Assembly (NCBI GenBank): GCA_946414025.1
Contig: CAMKMX010000028.1
Location: forward strand, 1-41,025
Source: an uncultured Fibrobacter sp.
GTDB lineage: Bacteria; Fibrobacterota; Fibrobacteria; Fibrobacterales; Fibrobacteraceae
Length of the DNA stretch: 41,025 nucleotides
Reading direction: 5' to 3'
Of the stretch, positions 29,870 through 38,490 are shown piece by piece. Every line of letters begins with the position of its first letter. Within the stretch, counting starts at the first letter, position 1. Position numbers and translations under genes: made by a program. A model generated the notes under the pieces. That model ran no database searches. It was given only the letters and a program-made list of their open reading frames with translations, and was not told the DNA's origin.

Positions 29870-30127
29870 ATGGAAAAACAGGAAATTTTCGACAGAATCA
29901 AGAACGCCCTGGTCGAGGAATTCGACATGGACGCCTCCAAGCTTGTTCCCGAGGCTAGGCTTTACGAAGATTTGGAACTGGACAGCATCGACGCCGTGGA
30001 CCTGATCGTGAAGCTCAAGTCCATGCTGCCCCGCAATATCGACCCCGAAGTGTTCAAGGCCGTGCGCACCCTGCAAGACGTGGTGGACGCCATCTACGGC
30101 CTGATCCACGAAACGGAATCCAAGTAA
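29870..30127 (+). CDS. Acyl carrier protein 2 of the aryl-polyene-type cluster
   Basis: An 85-residue acyl carrier protein with phosphopantetheine site LELDSIDAVDL (Ser about 39). It differs clearly from the first carrier (about residue-by-residue divergent outside the motif), suggesting separate roles, for example starter loading and chain extension. ATG 29870 follows AAAGGA; the stop TAA at 30125-30127 overlaps the ATG start of the ligase fusion gene by one base, indicating coupled translation. Confidence 0.9.
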   Translation: MEKQEIFDRIKNALVEEFDMDASKLVPEARLYEDLELDSIDAVDLIVKLKSMLPRNIDPEVFKAVRTLQDVVDAIYGLIHETESK

Positions 30128-32496
30128 TGAAATCCGTGGCGGGAAAGGTCATCTTTGCCGCACTTTCGGTACTCTACCCGGCGCTGGTCTTTTGCGGACT
30201 GGTGTTTTGGGATATCTCGCCCCGACGCCTGAGCCTCTTGCTCATAGGCCTTGCCTTTGTGCTGTTCTTCAACACGACCCAGGGCCGCAGGAACGCGGCC
30301 GGTGGGGCCGGCACAGTTCAAGGGAACGGCGCGGTTTCGACCGGCGCATCTATAGCTGGTAGGGAAAGCGCGGCAAACGGCCTCAAGGACTACGCCCTGG
30401 TGGTGTTGATGCTCGCCTGCGGGGGCGTCTCGTTTTTTGCGGACAGCCTCTTGTTCCTGGAGTTTTACCCCGTGCTGGTGAGCCTCTCGCTCTTGGCCTT
30501 TTTCGGGATTTCCCTCTGGAAAAAGCCTAGCTTCGCCTTCCGCATGGCCTGCCTCGGCGACCGGCGTCTGCAGGCCTCGCCGGAACGTGCCTTCGTGGAG
30601 CGGTACTGCGACCGGGTGACTCTCGCCTGGTGCTTTTTTTTCGTGTTCAACGCCGTGGTGGCGTCTTTTACAGTTTTTGTAGGCGATGAGAAAATCTGGT
30701 CGCTGTACAACGGCCTAATCTCCTATATTTTAATCGGTATATTTTTTGCCGTAGAATTCATGGTTCGTAAAATGATGCAGAAAAAGATGCATTCCTATAT
30801 TCCCGTGTGTAAGCTTCAGCGGGATTCCCGCCCGGCCGGCATGGTGGTCTGTTTTGACGGTGACTCCGTACGCACCTGGGCCGACTTCACCGACGACGTT
30901 TCCAAGGTCCGGCGCTATCTGGAAGAACGTGAAAACGCCCCCTGGATTTTGCACTGCGAGGATTCCTACTACTTTATGGTTGGCCTGCTGGCCATGCTCC
31001 AGGGAGGCCGCAAGGCGCTGGTGACGGCGAACCGGCAAGAGGCATTCATCAAGGAAATCCAGAAGCCCGGCTATGGATTCTTGACGGATGAGCCTTTTGC
31101 GGGCGCTACCCTGATTCAGGATGTCTTGCAGAACACGGAATCCGACGGTCGCTGGAATACCTTCGACAAGGACAGCGCCCCCATGGTGATGTACACCTCC
31201 GGCACTACCGGCGAGCCCAAGATGGTCCCCAAGATGTTCTGCCAGTTCGAGAACGAACTTTTCGAGCTGGTGAAGGTCTTTGGCGACGACTGGGTGAACC
31301 GCAAGGTCTATAGCACGGTGAACCACCACCACATTTACGGCCTTCTGTTTACGGTGCTGCTCCCCACGGCTACGGGGCTGCCTTACCGCAGGCACCGCAT
31401 CGACTACCCCAGCGAACTTGCAAGCATTGCAGGGGAGGCGGCTGTGATTGCCTCCAGCCCGGCCTACCTGAAACGCCTCGCCGCCGATGCCGAAGGGCCC
31501 ATCGCGTTTAAGACGACGCCCATCATCTATTCGTCGGGCGGTCCCCTGCCAGAGGAAGTGGCCCGCAAGTGCGAAGGCATTACGGGCTACTGGACCACCG
31601 AAATCTACGGCAGTACAGAAACAGGCGGAATCGCCTATCGACAGTCCAAGAACGGCCCCATCTGGACGCCCTTCGAGGTCTGCAAGATGAGCATCGGCGA
31701 AAACGACTGCCTGAATGTGAAGTCCAGCTACATTCTGGAGCCCGAAGGTTTTACCACCGGCGACCTGGTGGAAATCTACGACGACGGACGGTTCCTGTTG
31801 AAGGGCCGTGCCGATTCCATCGTAAAAATTGAGGAAAAGCGCATTTCCCTGCCGGAGGTGGAAAACCGCCTGAAGCAGACGGGCCTGGTGCAGGATGTTC
31901 GTGTGGTGCCCATGGTGGGCAAGCGGCAGTACCTGGCCGCCGCCATCGTGCTGAATGCCGATGGGGTGGCGCGGTTCAAGGACCAGCCCAAGCTGGAGAT
32001 AAACAATTTCTTCAAGGCTCACCTGAACCAGTTCCTGGAAAACACGGTGACGCCCAAGAAATGGCGCTACCTGGAAGAACTGCCCCAGGATACCCAAGGA
32101 AAAATCAAGATGCGCGATATCCAGGCCCTGTTCGGTCTCCCCGAATCCAAGAATTTCAGGATTCTGAAAATGCACAAGGAACCGGGCGCCCTTTCGCTCA
32201 AACTGGTGTTCCCTGCAGACAGCGACTTTTACGACGGGCACTTTCCGGCCTTCAAGCTGCTGCCTGCCGTAGCCCAGGTGGACATGGTGGCCCTGCTGGC
32301 CCACGCCCTGCTGGATACGCCCCGGGCGGTACAGAGAATCCAGCGGACCAAGTTCAGCTACCCGGTGTTGCCCGACGCGGTAACCAACCTGGAGATGACT
32401 TTCAAGGCCGAGACTAACAAGGTGCTGTTCACTTACACGAACGATGCAGGTCGTATGCTTTCTACGGGAACCTTAGTCATGCAGGCGGAAACATGA
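30127..32496 (+). CDS. Three-domain fusion: membrane domain, AMP-dependent ligase, hotdog dehydratase
   Basis: A 789-residue protein joining functions that are separate genes in the aryl-polyene clusters I know. Residues 1-215 hold about six membrane helices and resemble the COG4648 membrane protein of such clusters. Residues about 225-670 are an adenylating acyl/aryl ligase: P-loop MYTSGTTGEPKMVPK (355), YGSTETGG (494), TTGDLVEI, KGRADSIVKIEEKRI and the terminal catalytic lysine in TQGKIKM. Residues about 676-789 are a FabA/FabZ-like hotdog with YDGHFPAFKLLPAVAQ (catalytic His about 706). It probably activates an aryl-acrylate starter at the membrane, loads it on an ACP and dehydrates extension intermediates. 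The stop overlaps the next ATG (ATGA). Confidence 0.88.
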   Translation: MKSVAGKVIFAALSVLYPALVFCGLVFWDISPRRLSLLLIGLAFVLFFNTTQGRRNAAGGAGTVQGNGAVSTGASIAGRESAANGLKDYALVVLMLACGGVSFFADSLLFLEFYPVLVSLSLLAFFGISLWKKPSFAFRMACLGDRRLQASPERAFVERYCDRVTLAWCFFFVFNAVVASFTVFVGDEKIWSLYNGLISYILIGIFFAVEFMVRKMMQKKMHSYIPVCKLQRDSRPAGMVVCFDGDSVRTWADFTDDVSKVRRYLEERENAPWILHCEDSYYFMVGLLAMLQGGRKALVTANRQEAFIKEIQKPGYGFLTDEPFAGATLIQDVLQNTESDGRWNTFDKDSAPMVMYTSGTTGEPKMVPKMFCQFENELFELVKVFGDDWVNRKVYSTVNHHHIYGLLFTVLLPTATGLPYRRHRIDYPSELASIAGEAAVIASSPAYLKRLAADAEGPIAFKTTPIIYSSGGPLPEEVARKCEGITGYWTTEIYGSTETGGIAYRQSKNGPIWTPFEVCKMSIGENDCLNVKSSYILEPEGFTTGDLVEIYDDGRFLLKGRADSIVKIEEKRISLPEVENRLKQTGLVQDVRVVPMVGKRQYLAAAIVLNADGVARFKDQPKLEINNFFKAHLNQFLENTVTPKKWRYLEELPQDTQGKIKMRDIQALFGLPESKNFRILKMHKEPGALSLKLVFPADSDFYDGHFPAFKLLPAVAQVDMVALLAHALLDTPRAVQRIQRTKFSYPVLPDAVTNLEMTFKAETNKVLFTYTNDAGRMLSTGTLVMQAET

Positions 32497-33248
32497 GAGA
32501 ATTGGCCGACTTAAAATTTTGCGCTATCGTGCCCGTGTATAGGCACGAATCTACCACCCGCAAGGTGGCGGAAAGCCTTTCGGCCCAGGGACTTTCGGTT
32601 ATTTTGGTAGATGACGGCAATGCTCCCGAGGGTCATGCCATCTTGGAGGCTGTGGCCAGTGAAGTGCCGAATACGGTGCTCGTGACCCGTGCCCAGAACG
32701 GTGGCAAGGGCGCGGCCGTGATAAGCGGGCTTGAAAAGGCCCACGAGCTTGGTTTTACTCACGCCCTGCAGATGGATGCCGACGGCCAGCACGATGCCGA
32801 CGCTATCCCCTTCTTTTTGAAGGCCGCCCGCAAGCATCCGGAGGATTTGATTGCGGGGCTACCGCAGTACGACGGCAGCGTGCCCAAGTCCCGGGAACAG
32901 GGCCGGAAAATTACCAACTTCTGGGTGGCCATCGAGACGCTTTCGAAGGACATTCCCGATTCCATGTGTGGTTTCCGGATTTATCCGGTAAAGTCCACGA
33001 TGCCTGTGGCAAAGAAAGTGACCAGCTACCGCATGGGTTTCGACATCGAGATTTTGGTCCGTCTTTCTTGGGCGGGAGTCAAGATGCGCTTTTACCCCAT
33101 TAAGGTCACTTACCCCGAAGACGGTGTTTCGAATTTCAGGGTTTTCGGGAGCAATGTTGAAATTTCCTGGACACACACCAAGCTCTGTGTGGGAATGCTC
33201 CTGCGCCTGCCCATGCTTTTGGCCCGCCGCTTGGCGAAAAAGAAATGA
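32493..33248 (+). CDS. Family 2 glycosyltransferase of the cluster
   Basis: A 251-residue GT-A glycosyltransferase of the dolichol-phosphate-mannose-synthase/GT2 type. Visible motifs are the N-terminal strand CAIVPVYRHE, VDDGNAP, NGGKGAAVISGL and the metal-binding MDADGQHD (Asp94-x-Asp96 region). It has no membrane helices. It probably adds a sugar to the polyene or its lipid anchor. In proteobacterial clusters the equivalent GT2 and acyltransferase are fused in one protein; here they are two genes overlapping by an ATGA (33245-33248). It starts on an ATGA overlap with the ligase fusion. Confidence 0.9.
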   Translation: MRELADLKFCAIVPVYRHESTTRKVAESLSAQGLSVILVDDGNAPEGHAILEAVASEVPNTVLVTRAQNGGKGAAVISGLEKAHELGFTHALQMDADGQHDADAIPFFLKAARKHPEDLIAGLPQYDGSVPKSREQGRKITNFWVAIETLSKDIPDSMCGFRIYPVKSTMPVAKKVTSYRMGFDIEILVRLSWAGVKMRFYPIKVTYPEDGVSNFRVFGSNVEISWTHTKLCVGMLLRLPMLLARRLAKKK

Positions 33249-34207
33249 GTGCCGAAAATCAAAACTGGTTTGAACTGAAAGAAGTGGGCGGAAGCCTTTG
33301 GCATTTCCGCTTTATGCTGTGGATTACCTGCCACCTGCCGCTCCCGGTGGTGGAATTTCTGGTGGCCGTGGTGTGCTTTTTCTTTTGGCTTGGGGCGGCC
33401 CCTGTGCGGGCTCGGTCCAAGGCCTACCTGAAACGGCTCTACGCCTTGCAGGGCCGGAACGTTCCGCCCTTTGCCACCTACAGGCATGTGCTTTCTTTTG
33501 CCCTTTCCATGATAGAAAAGCTTTTGGGATGGCGGGGCGTGATTCCCCTTAAGAACGTGGAAACCCAGGGTGATGACCTGGACATGCTGGTGGAACAGCT
33601 GGACCGTGGGGAAGGTGCTTTTTTAATTTGTTCGCACCTGGGGAACATGGAAATGTTGCGCTCCCTTACGGGGTATGGCAAGATTCATACCCACAGACAG
33701 TTTACGGTGCACCCGGTGGTGGATTTTTCGGGAACATCCAAGTTCAATGCCCTCCTGTACGAGCTGAATCCGGACCTGATGAATACGGTGGTGGACGCCA
33801 ACAAGATAGGCGTAGATAGCGCCGTAGGGATGAAGGACTGGATTGCTTCTGGCGACCTGGTGGTGATTGCCGGGGACCGCACCTCGGCCAACTCTACCGA
33901 CCGCAATGTAGAGATGAAGTTCCTGGGGGAGACCGCCAATTTTCCGGAAGGGGCTTTTACGTTGGCCAGCATCTTGAATGCCCCGATTTATTTTGCCTTT
34001 GCTATCCGCAAGAAGGACTTTGATATCCGTTCTTCTTACGAGATGCATATCGTGCGGGCCAAGACTTCTTTTGACTGCAGCCGCAAGGAGCGCTTAGCCC
34101 GTGTGGCGGCTCTGGTACAAGAATACGTGGGAATGCTCGAAAAGCATTGCCTGCGTCACCCTTACCAGTGGTATAATTTCTATAATTTCTGGCACAAAAA
34201 TTTTTAA
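33245..34207 (+). CDS. LpxL/HtrB-type acyltransferase of the cluster
   Basis: A 320-residue membrane-associated acyltransferase. One hydrophobic segment (about residues 35-53) anchors it; the catalytic H-x4-E motif is HLGNMEM (about residue 125), and the family C-terminus HPYQWYNFYNFW is present. Relatives add acyl chains to lipid A; the pathway role is likely transfer of the finished aryl-polyene carboxylate to a lipid or sugar head group in the inner membrane. It overlaps the GT2 gene by 4 bp and is 12 bp upstream of the lyase gene. Confidence 0.9.
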   Translation: MSAENQNWFELKEVGGSLWHFRFMLWITCHLPLPVVEFLVAVVCFFFWLGAAPVRARSKAYLKRLYALQGRNVPPFATYRHVLSFALSMIEKLLGWRGVIPLKNVETQGDDLDMLVEQLDRGEGAFLICSHLGNMEMLRSLTGYGKIHTHRQFTVHPVVDFSGTSKFNALLYELNPDLMNTVVDANKIGVDSAVGMKDWIASGDLVVIAGDRTSANSTDRNVEMKFLGETANFPEGAFTLASILNAPIYFAFAIRKKDFDIRSSYEMHIVRAKTSFDCSRKERLARVAALVQEYVGMLEKHCLRHPYQWYNFYNFWHKNF

Positions 34208-34219
34208 AGGACTGTTGAA

Positions 34220-35746
34220 ATGGACAAGGTCGTAATTGGAAGTGGAAAGCTCACCATCGAACAGGTGGTGGCCATCGCAAAACGCAAGGTTTCCGTAGAA
34301 TTGGAGAGCTCTCCCGAGTTCCAGAAGAAAATCAACGCCGGTGCTGAATTCTTGGACGAGGCCCTGGCAAAGCACGGCGGCATTTACGGCGTGACCACGG
34401 GTTACGGCGATTCCTGCACCCAAGTGGTGCCGCCTGACCATTATTACGACCTGCCGGTAAACCTGACCCGTTTCCACGGCTGCGGTCTTGGCGCCTACTT
34501 TGACGAAGAGACTACCCGCGCCATCATGGCGGTGCGCCTGAACACGCTGGCTCAGGGCTTTTCCGGTGTGAGCTACGCCCTGCTGAAGATTATTATGGAC
34601 TTTTTGCAGAACGACATTTTGCCGCTGATTCCGCAAGAAGGTTCTGTAGGGGCCAGTGGCGACCTGACGCCGCTTTCTTACCTGGCCGGGGCCGTCATTG
34701 GCGAGCGGGATGTGCTGTACAAGGGCGAACGCCGTCCGTCGATGGATGTGATGAAGGAACTGGGCATTACGCCCCACCGTTTCCGTCCCAAGGAAGCCAT
34801 TGCCATCATGAACGGAACGGCCGTGATGAATGCCGTGGCCTGCATGGCCTTTAGCCGGGCCGAATACCTTTCTGACCTGAGTTGCCGCATTACGGCCATG
34901 AACACCATCGCCATGAAGGGTAACGCCTACCATTTCTACGAAAGGCTCTTTGCCGTAAAGCCCCATCCGGGCTTGGTGACCGCCGCCAAGAAGATGCGCG
35001 ATGCCCTGAACCTGGAAGTGGAAAAGAACATTGTTCCCGAAAAGATCCAGGACCCTTATTCCCTGCGCTGCGCACCCCACGTGGTGGGCGTGTTCTACGA
35101 TTCCGAACCCCTGCTCCGCCAGCTCATCGAAATCGAGATGAACAGCGCCAACGACAACCCCATCGTGGACCCCGAAACCAAGAATATTTTCCACGGCGGT
35201 CATTTCTACGGCGGTCATATCTGCCTTGCCATGGATACCCTCAAGAACATCGTGGCGAACCTGGCCGACCTTCTGGACCGTCAGCTGGCCACTATCGTGG
35301 ATATCAAGTTCAACCGCAACCTGCCGCCCAACCTGTCCGGTAGTAATGGGGAATTCTCCATCAACCACGGTTTCAAGGCAGTGCAGATTGGCGTTTCGGC
35401 CTGGACGGCAGAAGCCCTCCACAATACCATGCCCATGAGCGTCTTTAGCCGCTCTACCGAATGCCACAACCAGGACAAGGTAAGCATGGGCACTATCGCT
35501 TCCCGCGACTGCATCCGGGTGATTGAACTGACTGAACAGGTGGCTGCCGCCGTGCTTTTGGCCGCCTCCCAGGCCCTGCATTTCCGCTTGGAACGGGGCG
35601 AGGTGGATTCCAAACGCTTGGATGGCGTGCACAAGACTCTGGAACAGGTCTTTGAGCATTTCAAGCCCCTGACCTGCGACCGCCAGCTGGAAGGCGACCT
35701 GCGCAAGACTCTTGAACTGATTCGTCAAAAGCATTACGCGGTATAG
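34220..35746 (+). CDS. Aromatic amino-acid ammonia-lyase (HAL/PAL/TAL family)
   Basis: A 508-residue lyase with the MIO cofactor triad Ala145-Ser146-Gly147 in GSVGASGDLTPLSY, the catalytic Tyr in GGIYGVTTGYG (Tyr56) and SANDNP further on. It eliminates ammonia from an aromatic amino acid. The substrate-selecting pair, in NLTRFHGCG, is Phe85-His86; the usual pairs are Ser-His (histidine), His-Leu (tyrosine) and Phe-Leu (phenylalanine). The surrounding cluster argues for phenylalanine or tyrosine, giving cinnamate or coumarate as the aryl starter; a histidine-degradation role is unlikely as no hut genes are present. AAAGGA precedes the ATG. Confidence 0.93.
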   Translation: MDKVVIGSGKLTIEQVVAIAKRKVSVELESSPEFQKKINAGAEFLDEALAKHGGIYGVTTGYGDSCTQVVPPDHYYDLPVNLTRFHGCGLGAYFDEETTRAIMAVRLNTLAQGFSGVSYALLKIIMDFLQNDILPLIPQEGSVGASGDLTPLSYLAGAVIGERDVLYKGERRPSMDVMKELGITPHRFRPKEAIAIMNGTAVMNAVACMAFSRAEYLSDLSCRITAMNTIAMKGNAYHFYERLFAVKPHPGLVTAAKKMRDALNLEVEKNIVPEKIQDPYSLRCAPHVVGVFYDSEPLLRQLIEIEMNSANDNPIVDPETKNIFHGGHFYGGHICLAMDTLKNIVANLADLLDRQLATIVDIKFNRNLPPNLSGSNGEFSINHGFKAVQIGVSAWTAEALHNTMPMSVFSRSTECHNQDKVSMGTIASRDCIRVIELTEQVAAAVLLAASQALHFRLERGEVDSKRLDGVHKTLEQVFEHFKPLTCDRQLEGDLRKTLELIRQKHYAV

Positions 35747-35758
35747 CGGGGGCCCGCC

Positions 35759-36190
35759 ATGGCACAAAAAAAACTGAAGGCGACGGTGGAATTCCAGGTG
35801 GAATTCTACGACGTGGATTCCATGAAGGTGGCCTGGCACGGCAATTACGTGAAGTACATGGAAATGGCCCGCTGTGCCTTGCTCACCAAGATCAAGTACG
35901 ACTACTATGCCATGGAAAAGAGCGGTTTTGCCTGGCCCGTGGTAGATATGCACGTGCGTTACTTGCGCCCTATGGTCTTTATGCAGCGGATTCGCGCCGA
36001 GGTGACCCTGGAAGAATACGAGGTGTGCCTCAAGCTTTCGTACAAGTTCTTCGATGCCGAATCGGGCACGCTTCTTTGCAAGGCCGAAAGCATGCAGATG
36101 GCCGTGAACATGCAGACGCTGGAGTCCCTGATGGTGTGCCCGCCCTGCTTTGTGGATCAGGTCCGTGCGGCCCTGGAGGCGGAACCCTGA
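35759..36190 (+). CDS. Hotdog thioesterase (4-hydroxybenzoyl-CoA type)
   Basis: A 143-residue hotdog-fold acyl-thioesterase. The active-site region VEFYDVDSMKVAWHGNYVKYMEMAR contains the family Asp (D20) and the H-G-N-Y segment (residues 27-30). Proteins of this type accompany aryl-polyene clusters and likely release or proof-read acyl-ACP intermediates. It starts 12 bp after the lyase gene on an ATG preceded by GGGGG-CC rather than a classic ribosome site, and ends 8 bp before the lipoprotein start. Confidence 0.88.
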   Translation: MAQKKLKATVEFQVEFYDVDSMKVAWHGNYVKYMEMARCALLTKIKYDYYAMEKSGFAWPVVDMHVRYLRPMVFMQRIRAEVTLEEYEVCLKLSYKFFDAESGTLLCKAESMQMAVNMQTLESLMVCPPCFVDQVRAALEAEP

Positions 36191-36198
36191 TTTTGAAG

Positions 36199-36822
36199 AT
36201 GGCCGGTAGTTTCAAATCCCCTGGTTGCAAGATACGCCACTTGTTGGGGCTGCTGGCGTGTGCCTTGCTGCTGGTGGGCTGCAGCCGCTCCAACGTAAAA
36301 CCCGGAACCGCCCCTGTGTATTATTCGGATGCCCGTTCCGTGGCACTGCTCCCCACGACGGCCATGACCGAAAAGTTGGACATGCCCCAGCATCTGCGTG
36401 GGGAATTCACCCAGCAGGACGGTTCCCTGAAGTCCTTCGAGGGGGATTCCTGGGTCAGGGCCAACGATAGCGTTCTTTCCATTATGCTGTTTAGCGGGTT
36501 CGGTACCACCATTGCCGAAATCACCTATGGTAAGGATTCCCTGCATTTTGAAAGTTCCGTGATGGATGTGGAAAAGATGAAGGCGGAATATGTGCTTGCG
36601 GATTTCCAGGTGTGCTTTTATCCTTACGATGCTCTGAAAAAGAATTTTGAGGCGGCAGGTTTTGCTTTTGAAGAGGCCCGCGGGACTGCACATGATTTTG
36701 TGCGGACATTGAAGGATGGAAATACTCTAGTACTTACCGCCCAGCGCAAGGGTAAAGAGATAACGCTGGTCAACAGCCTGCGCCATTACAGTTACCACAT
36801 CACCTTGGGAGAGGTGCAATGA
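36199..36822 (+). CDS. DUF3261 lipoprotein of the aryl-polyene-type cluster
   Basis: A 207-residue lipoprotein: signal segment IRHLLGLLACALLLVGC with lipobox V-G-Cys28. The body matches the DUF3261 pattern I know from aryl-polyene loci: ALLPTTAM near the start, SIMLFSGFGTTIAEITYG, YVLADFQVCFYPYDAL and a C-terminal NSLRHYSYHITLGEV. Its function is unknown; a LolA/LolB-like carrier role for the hydrophobic product is a reasonable inference from its envelope location. ATG 36199 is chosen over upstream in-frame codons lying in the thioesterase gene. Its stop overlaps the ketosynthase start (ATGA at 36819). Confidence 0.85.
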   Translation: MAGSFKSPGCKIRHLLGLLACALLLVGCSRSNVKPGTAPVYYSDARSVALLPTTAMTEKLDMPQHLRGEFTQQDGSLKSFEGDSWVRANDSVLSIMLFSGFGTTIAEITYGKDSLHFESSVMDVEKMKAEYVLADFQVCFYPYDALKKNFEAAGFAFEEARGTAHDFVRTLKDGNTLVLTAQRKGKEITLVNSLRHYSYHITLGEVQ

Positions 36823-38012
36823 ACCGTCCGCTTTATGTCAATGATTTCGGTCTTCACTGCATTTGGGGTGGTGACAAGGAAAACGTTTTTGAAAAGCTTA
36901 CCCGCGGGGAGCGGGGTGTTTTTACCATGCACGACGTGGCCGGAGTCATGCGGCCAGCGGCCACTATCGAGCCGGACATGCTTCCGCGGGTGGAGAACGC
37001 CGAATTTGACAACCGGGTGAACCGCCTGAGCCGTGCGGCCCTGGACCAGATGGACGATACCGTGCGGCATGCGGTGGAAAAGTTCGGCCACGACAGGGTG
37101 GGCCTCTTCATAGGCTCCTGCGACAACGGCTCGGAATCGTCTCTTGCCGCTCTCAAGTGCTTCAAGGAAACGGGCAAGTTTCCCGAGGGCTACAAGCTGG
37201 AATACCAGTGTGCAGAATTTCCGGCCCGCTACATTGCGGAACGTTTCGGCATCACGGGAATGTGCCAGGTCCATTCTACGGCCTGTGCGTCAAGTGCCAG
37301 CGCTTTTGTGTCGGCCCGGAACAACATTTACGCTGGCACTTGCGACGCCGCCATCGTTGGCGGCGTGGACATTGCTTCCCTTTCTGTGATTCTCGGCTTT
37401 GCCTCCTTGGAAGCAATGTCCGACAGGCCCACCAATCCTTTTAGCGCGAACCGTTCGGGCCTGACTCTGGGCGATGCTGCGGCCTACTTCGTGGTGACCC
37501 GGGAAAGCTGCCCGGACCTGTGCCGCCCCGGCTACGAAGGCTTGCAGGTGCTGGGCTTTGGCGAAAGTGCCGACGCCGACCACATTACCGCTCCCCGCGC
37601 CGACGGGGAAGGGGCATACCTTGCCATGTCTGCCGCTCTTGCCGATGCGGGCCTTGACGCCTCCGACATCGGCTACATCAACCTTCACGGTACAGGCACC
37701 AAGCTGAACGACGCCATGGAATCCCGTGCGGTAAACCGAATTTTTGGCGAAAATGTTCCTGCAAGTTCCACCAAGGCCATTACGGGCCATACCCTCGGGG
37801 CGGCAGGAGCCCTGGAGGCCGCCTTCTGCTGCCTGGCCTTGACTCACGACGGGGCGCTGCCCGCTCACCTGTACGACGGCGCCATGGACCCGGAACTTCC
37901 GGCGCTGAACCTGGTGAAGCCCGGCAGGACGGTTCCTGGCCTGCGTTACTGCATCAGCAATTCCTTCGCCTTTGGCGGCTGTAATGTATCTTTAGTCTTG
38001 GGGAAAAAGTAA
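36819..38012 (+). CDS. Beta-ketoacyl-ACP synthase of the cluster
   Basis: A 397-residue thiolase-fold ketosynthase with the complete Cys-His-His triad: Cys156 in STACASSAS, His290 in NLHGTGTKLND and His324 in KAITGHTLGAAG. The C-terminal SFAFGGCN is typical. Because the triad is intact it is a condensing enzyme, not a chain-length factor. It extends acyl-ACP with malonyl-ACP; the position beside DUF3261 and a COG4706-like dehydratase matches the ketosynthase set of aryl-polyene loci. GGGAGAGG precedes the ATG, which overlaps the lipoprotein stop. Confidence 0.93.
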   Translation: MNRPLYVNDFGLHCIWGGDKENVFEKLTRGERGVFTMHDVAGVMRPAATIEPDMLPRVENAEFDNRVNRLSRAALDQMDDTVRHAVEKFGHDRVGLFIGSCDNGSESSLAALKCFKETGKFPEGYKLEYQCAEFPARYIAERFGITGMCQVHSTACASSASAFVSARNNIYAGTCDAAIVGGVDIASLSVILGFASLEAMSDRPTNPFSANRSGLTLGDAAAYFVVTRESCPDLCRPGYEGLQVLGFGESADADHITAPRADGEGAYLAMSAALADAGLDASDIGYINLHGTGTKLNDAMESRAVNRIFGENVPASSTKAITGHTLGAAGALEAAFCCLALTHDGALPAHLYDGAMDPELPALNLVKPGRTVPGLRYCISNSFAFGGCNVSLVLGKK

Positions 38013-38013
38013 G

Positions 38014-38490
38014 ATGGACAAGATGGAATTCAAGACCCGCGACGAAATTTCCACCCTGGTACCTCACAAGGGCAAGATGCTCCTGCTGGACCGTATCCAG
38101 GGCTTTGACCTGCAAGAAATCACCATCACGACCCAGGTGGACATTTCCGCAGACTGCATGTTCTACAGCGAAGAGCTGGGCGGTGTTCCTTCTTACGTGG
38201 CTTTTGAATACATGGCCCAGAGCATTTCTGCCCTCTCCGGAATCCACGGACGCTCCTGCGGCAAGAGCCCCAAGGAAGGCTTTATCATGAGCGTTTCCAA
38301 CTGCAAGGCCGAACTGACGGCGTTCAAGCCCGGTGACGTGGTGGAAATCTGCGTCAAGCAGACTATGCGCATGGACATGGCGGTCACTTTCGACGGTATT
38401 GCAACCGTAGGCGGCAAGCAGGTGCTGTCGGCTACCCTCAGCACCGTCGAGGTGGAAGATGCCAAGTCTATAATTGATTCTAAAGACTAA
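38014..38490 (+). CDS. 3-hydroxyacyl-ACP dehydratase, COG4706/FabZ-like hotdog
   Basis: A 158-residue hotdog protein. The N-terminal LVPHKGKMLLLDRI (His18) mirrors FabZ's P-H-R-x-P-x-L-L-V-D-R, and PSYVAFEYMAQSISALSG is the helix carrying the acidic residue (Glu about 70). It resembles the ApeP-type dehydratase that pairs with an ApeI-type subunit; here the second dehydratase is the C-terminal domain of the 789-residue fusion, so a heteromeric pair is possible (inference). The ATG follows the ketosynthase stop by one base; the 3' end overlaps the convergent radical SAM gene by 4 bp. It is the last cluster gene in the window. Confidence 0.88.
   Translation: MDKMEFKTRDEISTLVPHKGKMLLLDRIQGFDLQEITITTQVDISADCMFYSEELGGVPSYVAFEYMAQSISALSGIHGRSCGKSPKEGFIMSVSNCKAELTAFKPGDVVEICVKQTMRMDMAVTFDGIATVGGKQVLSATLSTVEVEDAKSIIDSKD

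Noticed and set aside
34094..35953. 619-residue minus-strand frame opposite the ammonia-lyase
   Set aside because: It mirrors the lyase and thioesterase codons; its His/Gly-rich translation matches no family and the plus-strand genes have intact catalytic motifs.
29587..38490. Ordinary fatty-acid synthesis operon
   Set aside because: fabD, fabG, fabF/fabH and accessory genes are absent, while an aromatic ammonia-lyase, a DUF3261 lipoprotein, a GT2 and an LpxL-like acyltransferase are present, which fits an aryl-polyene-type pathway.
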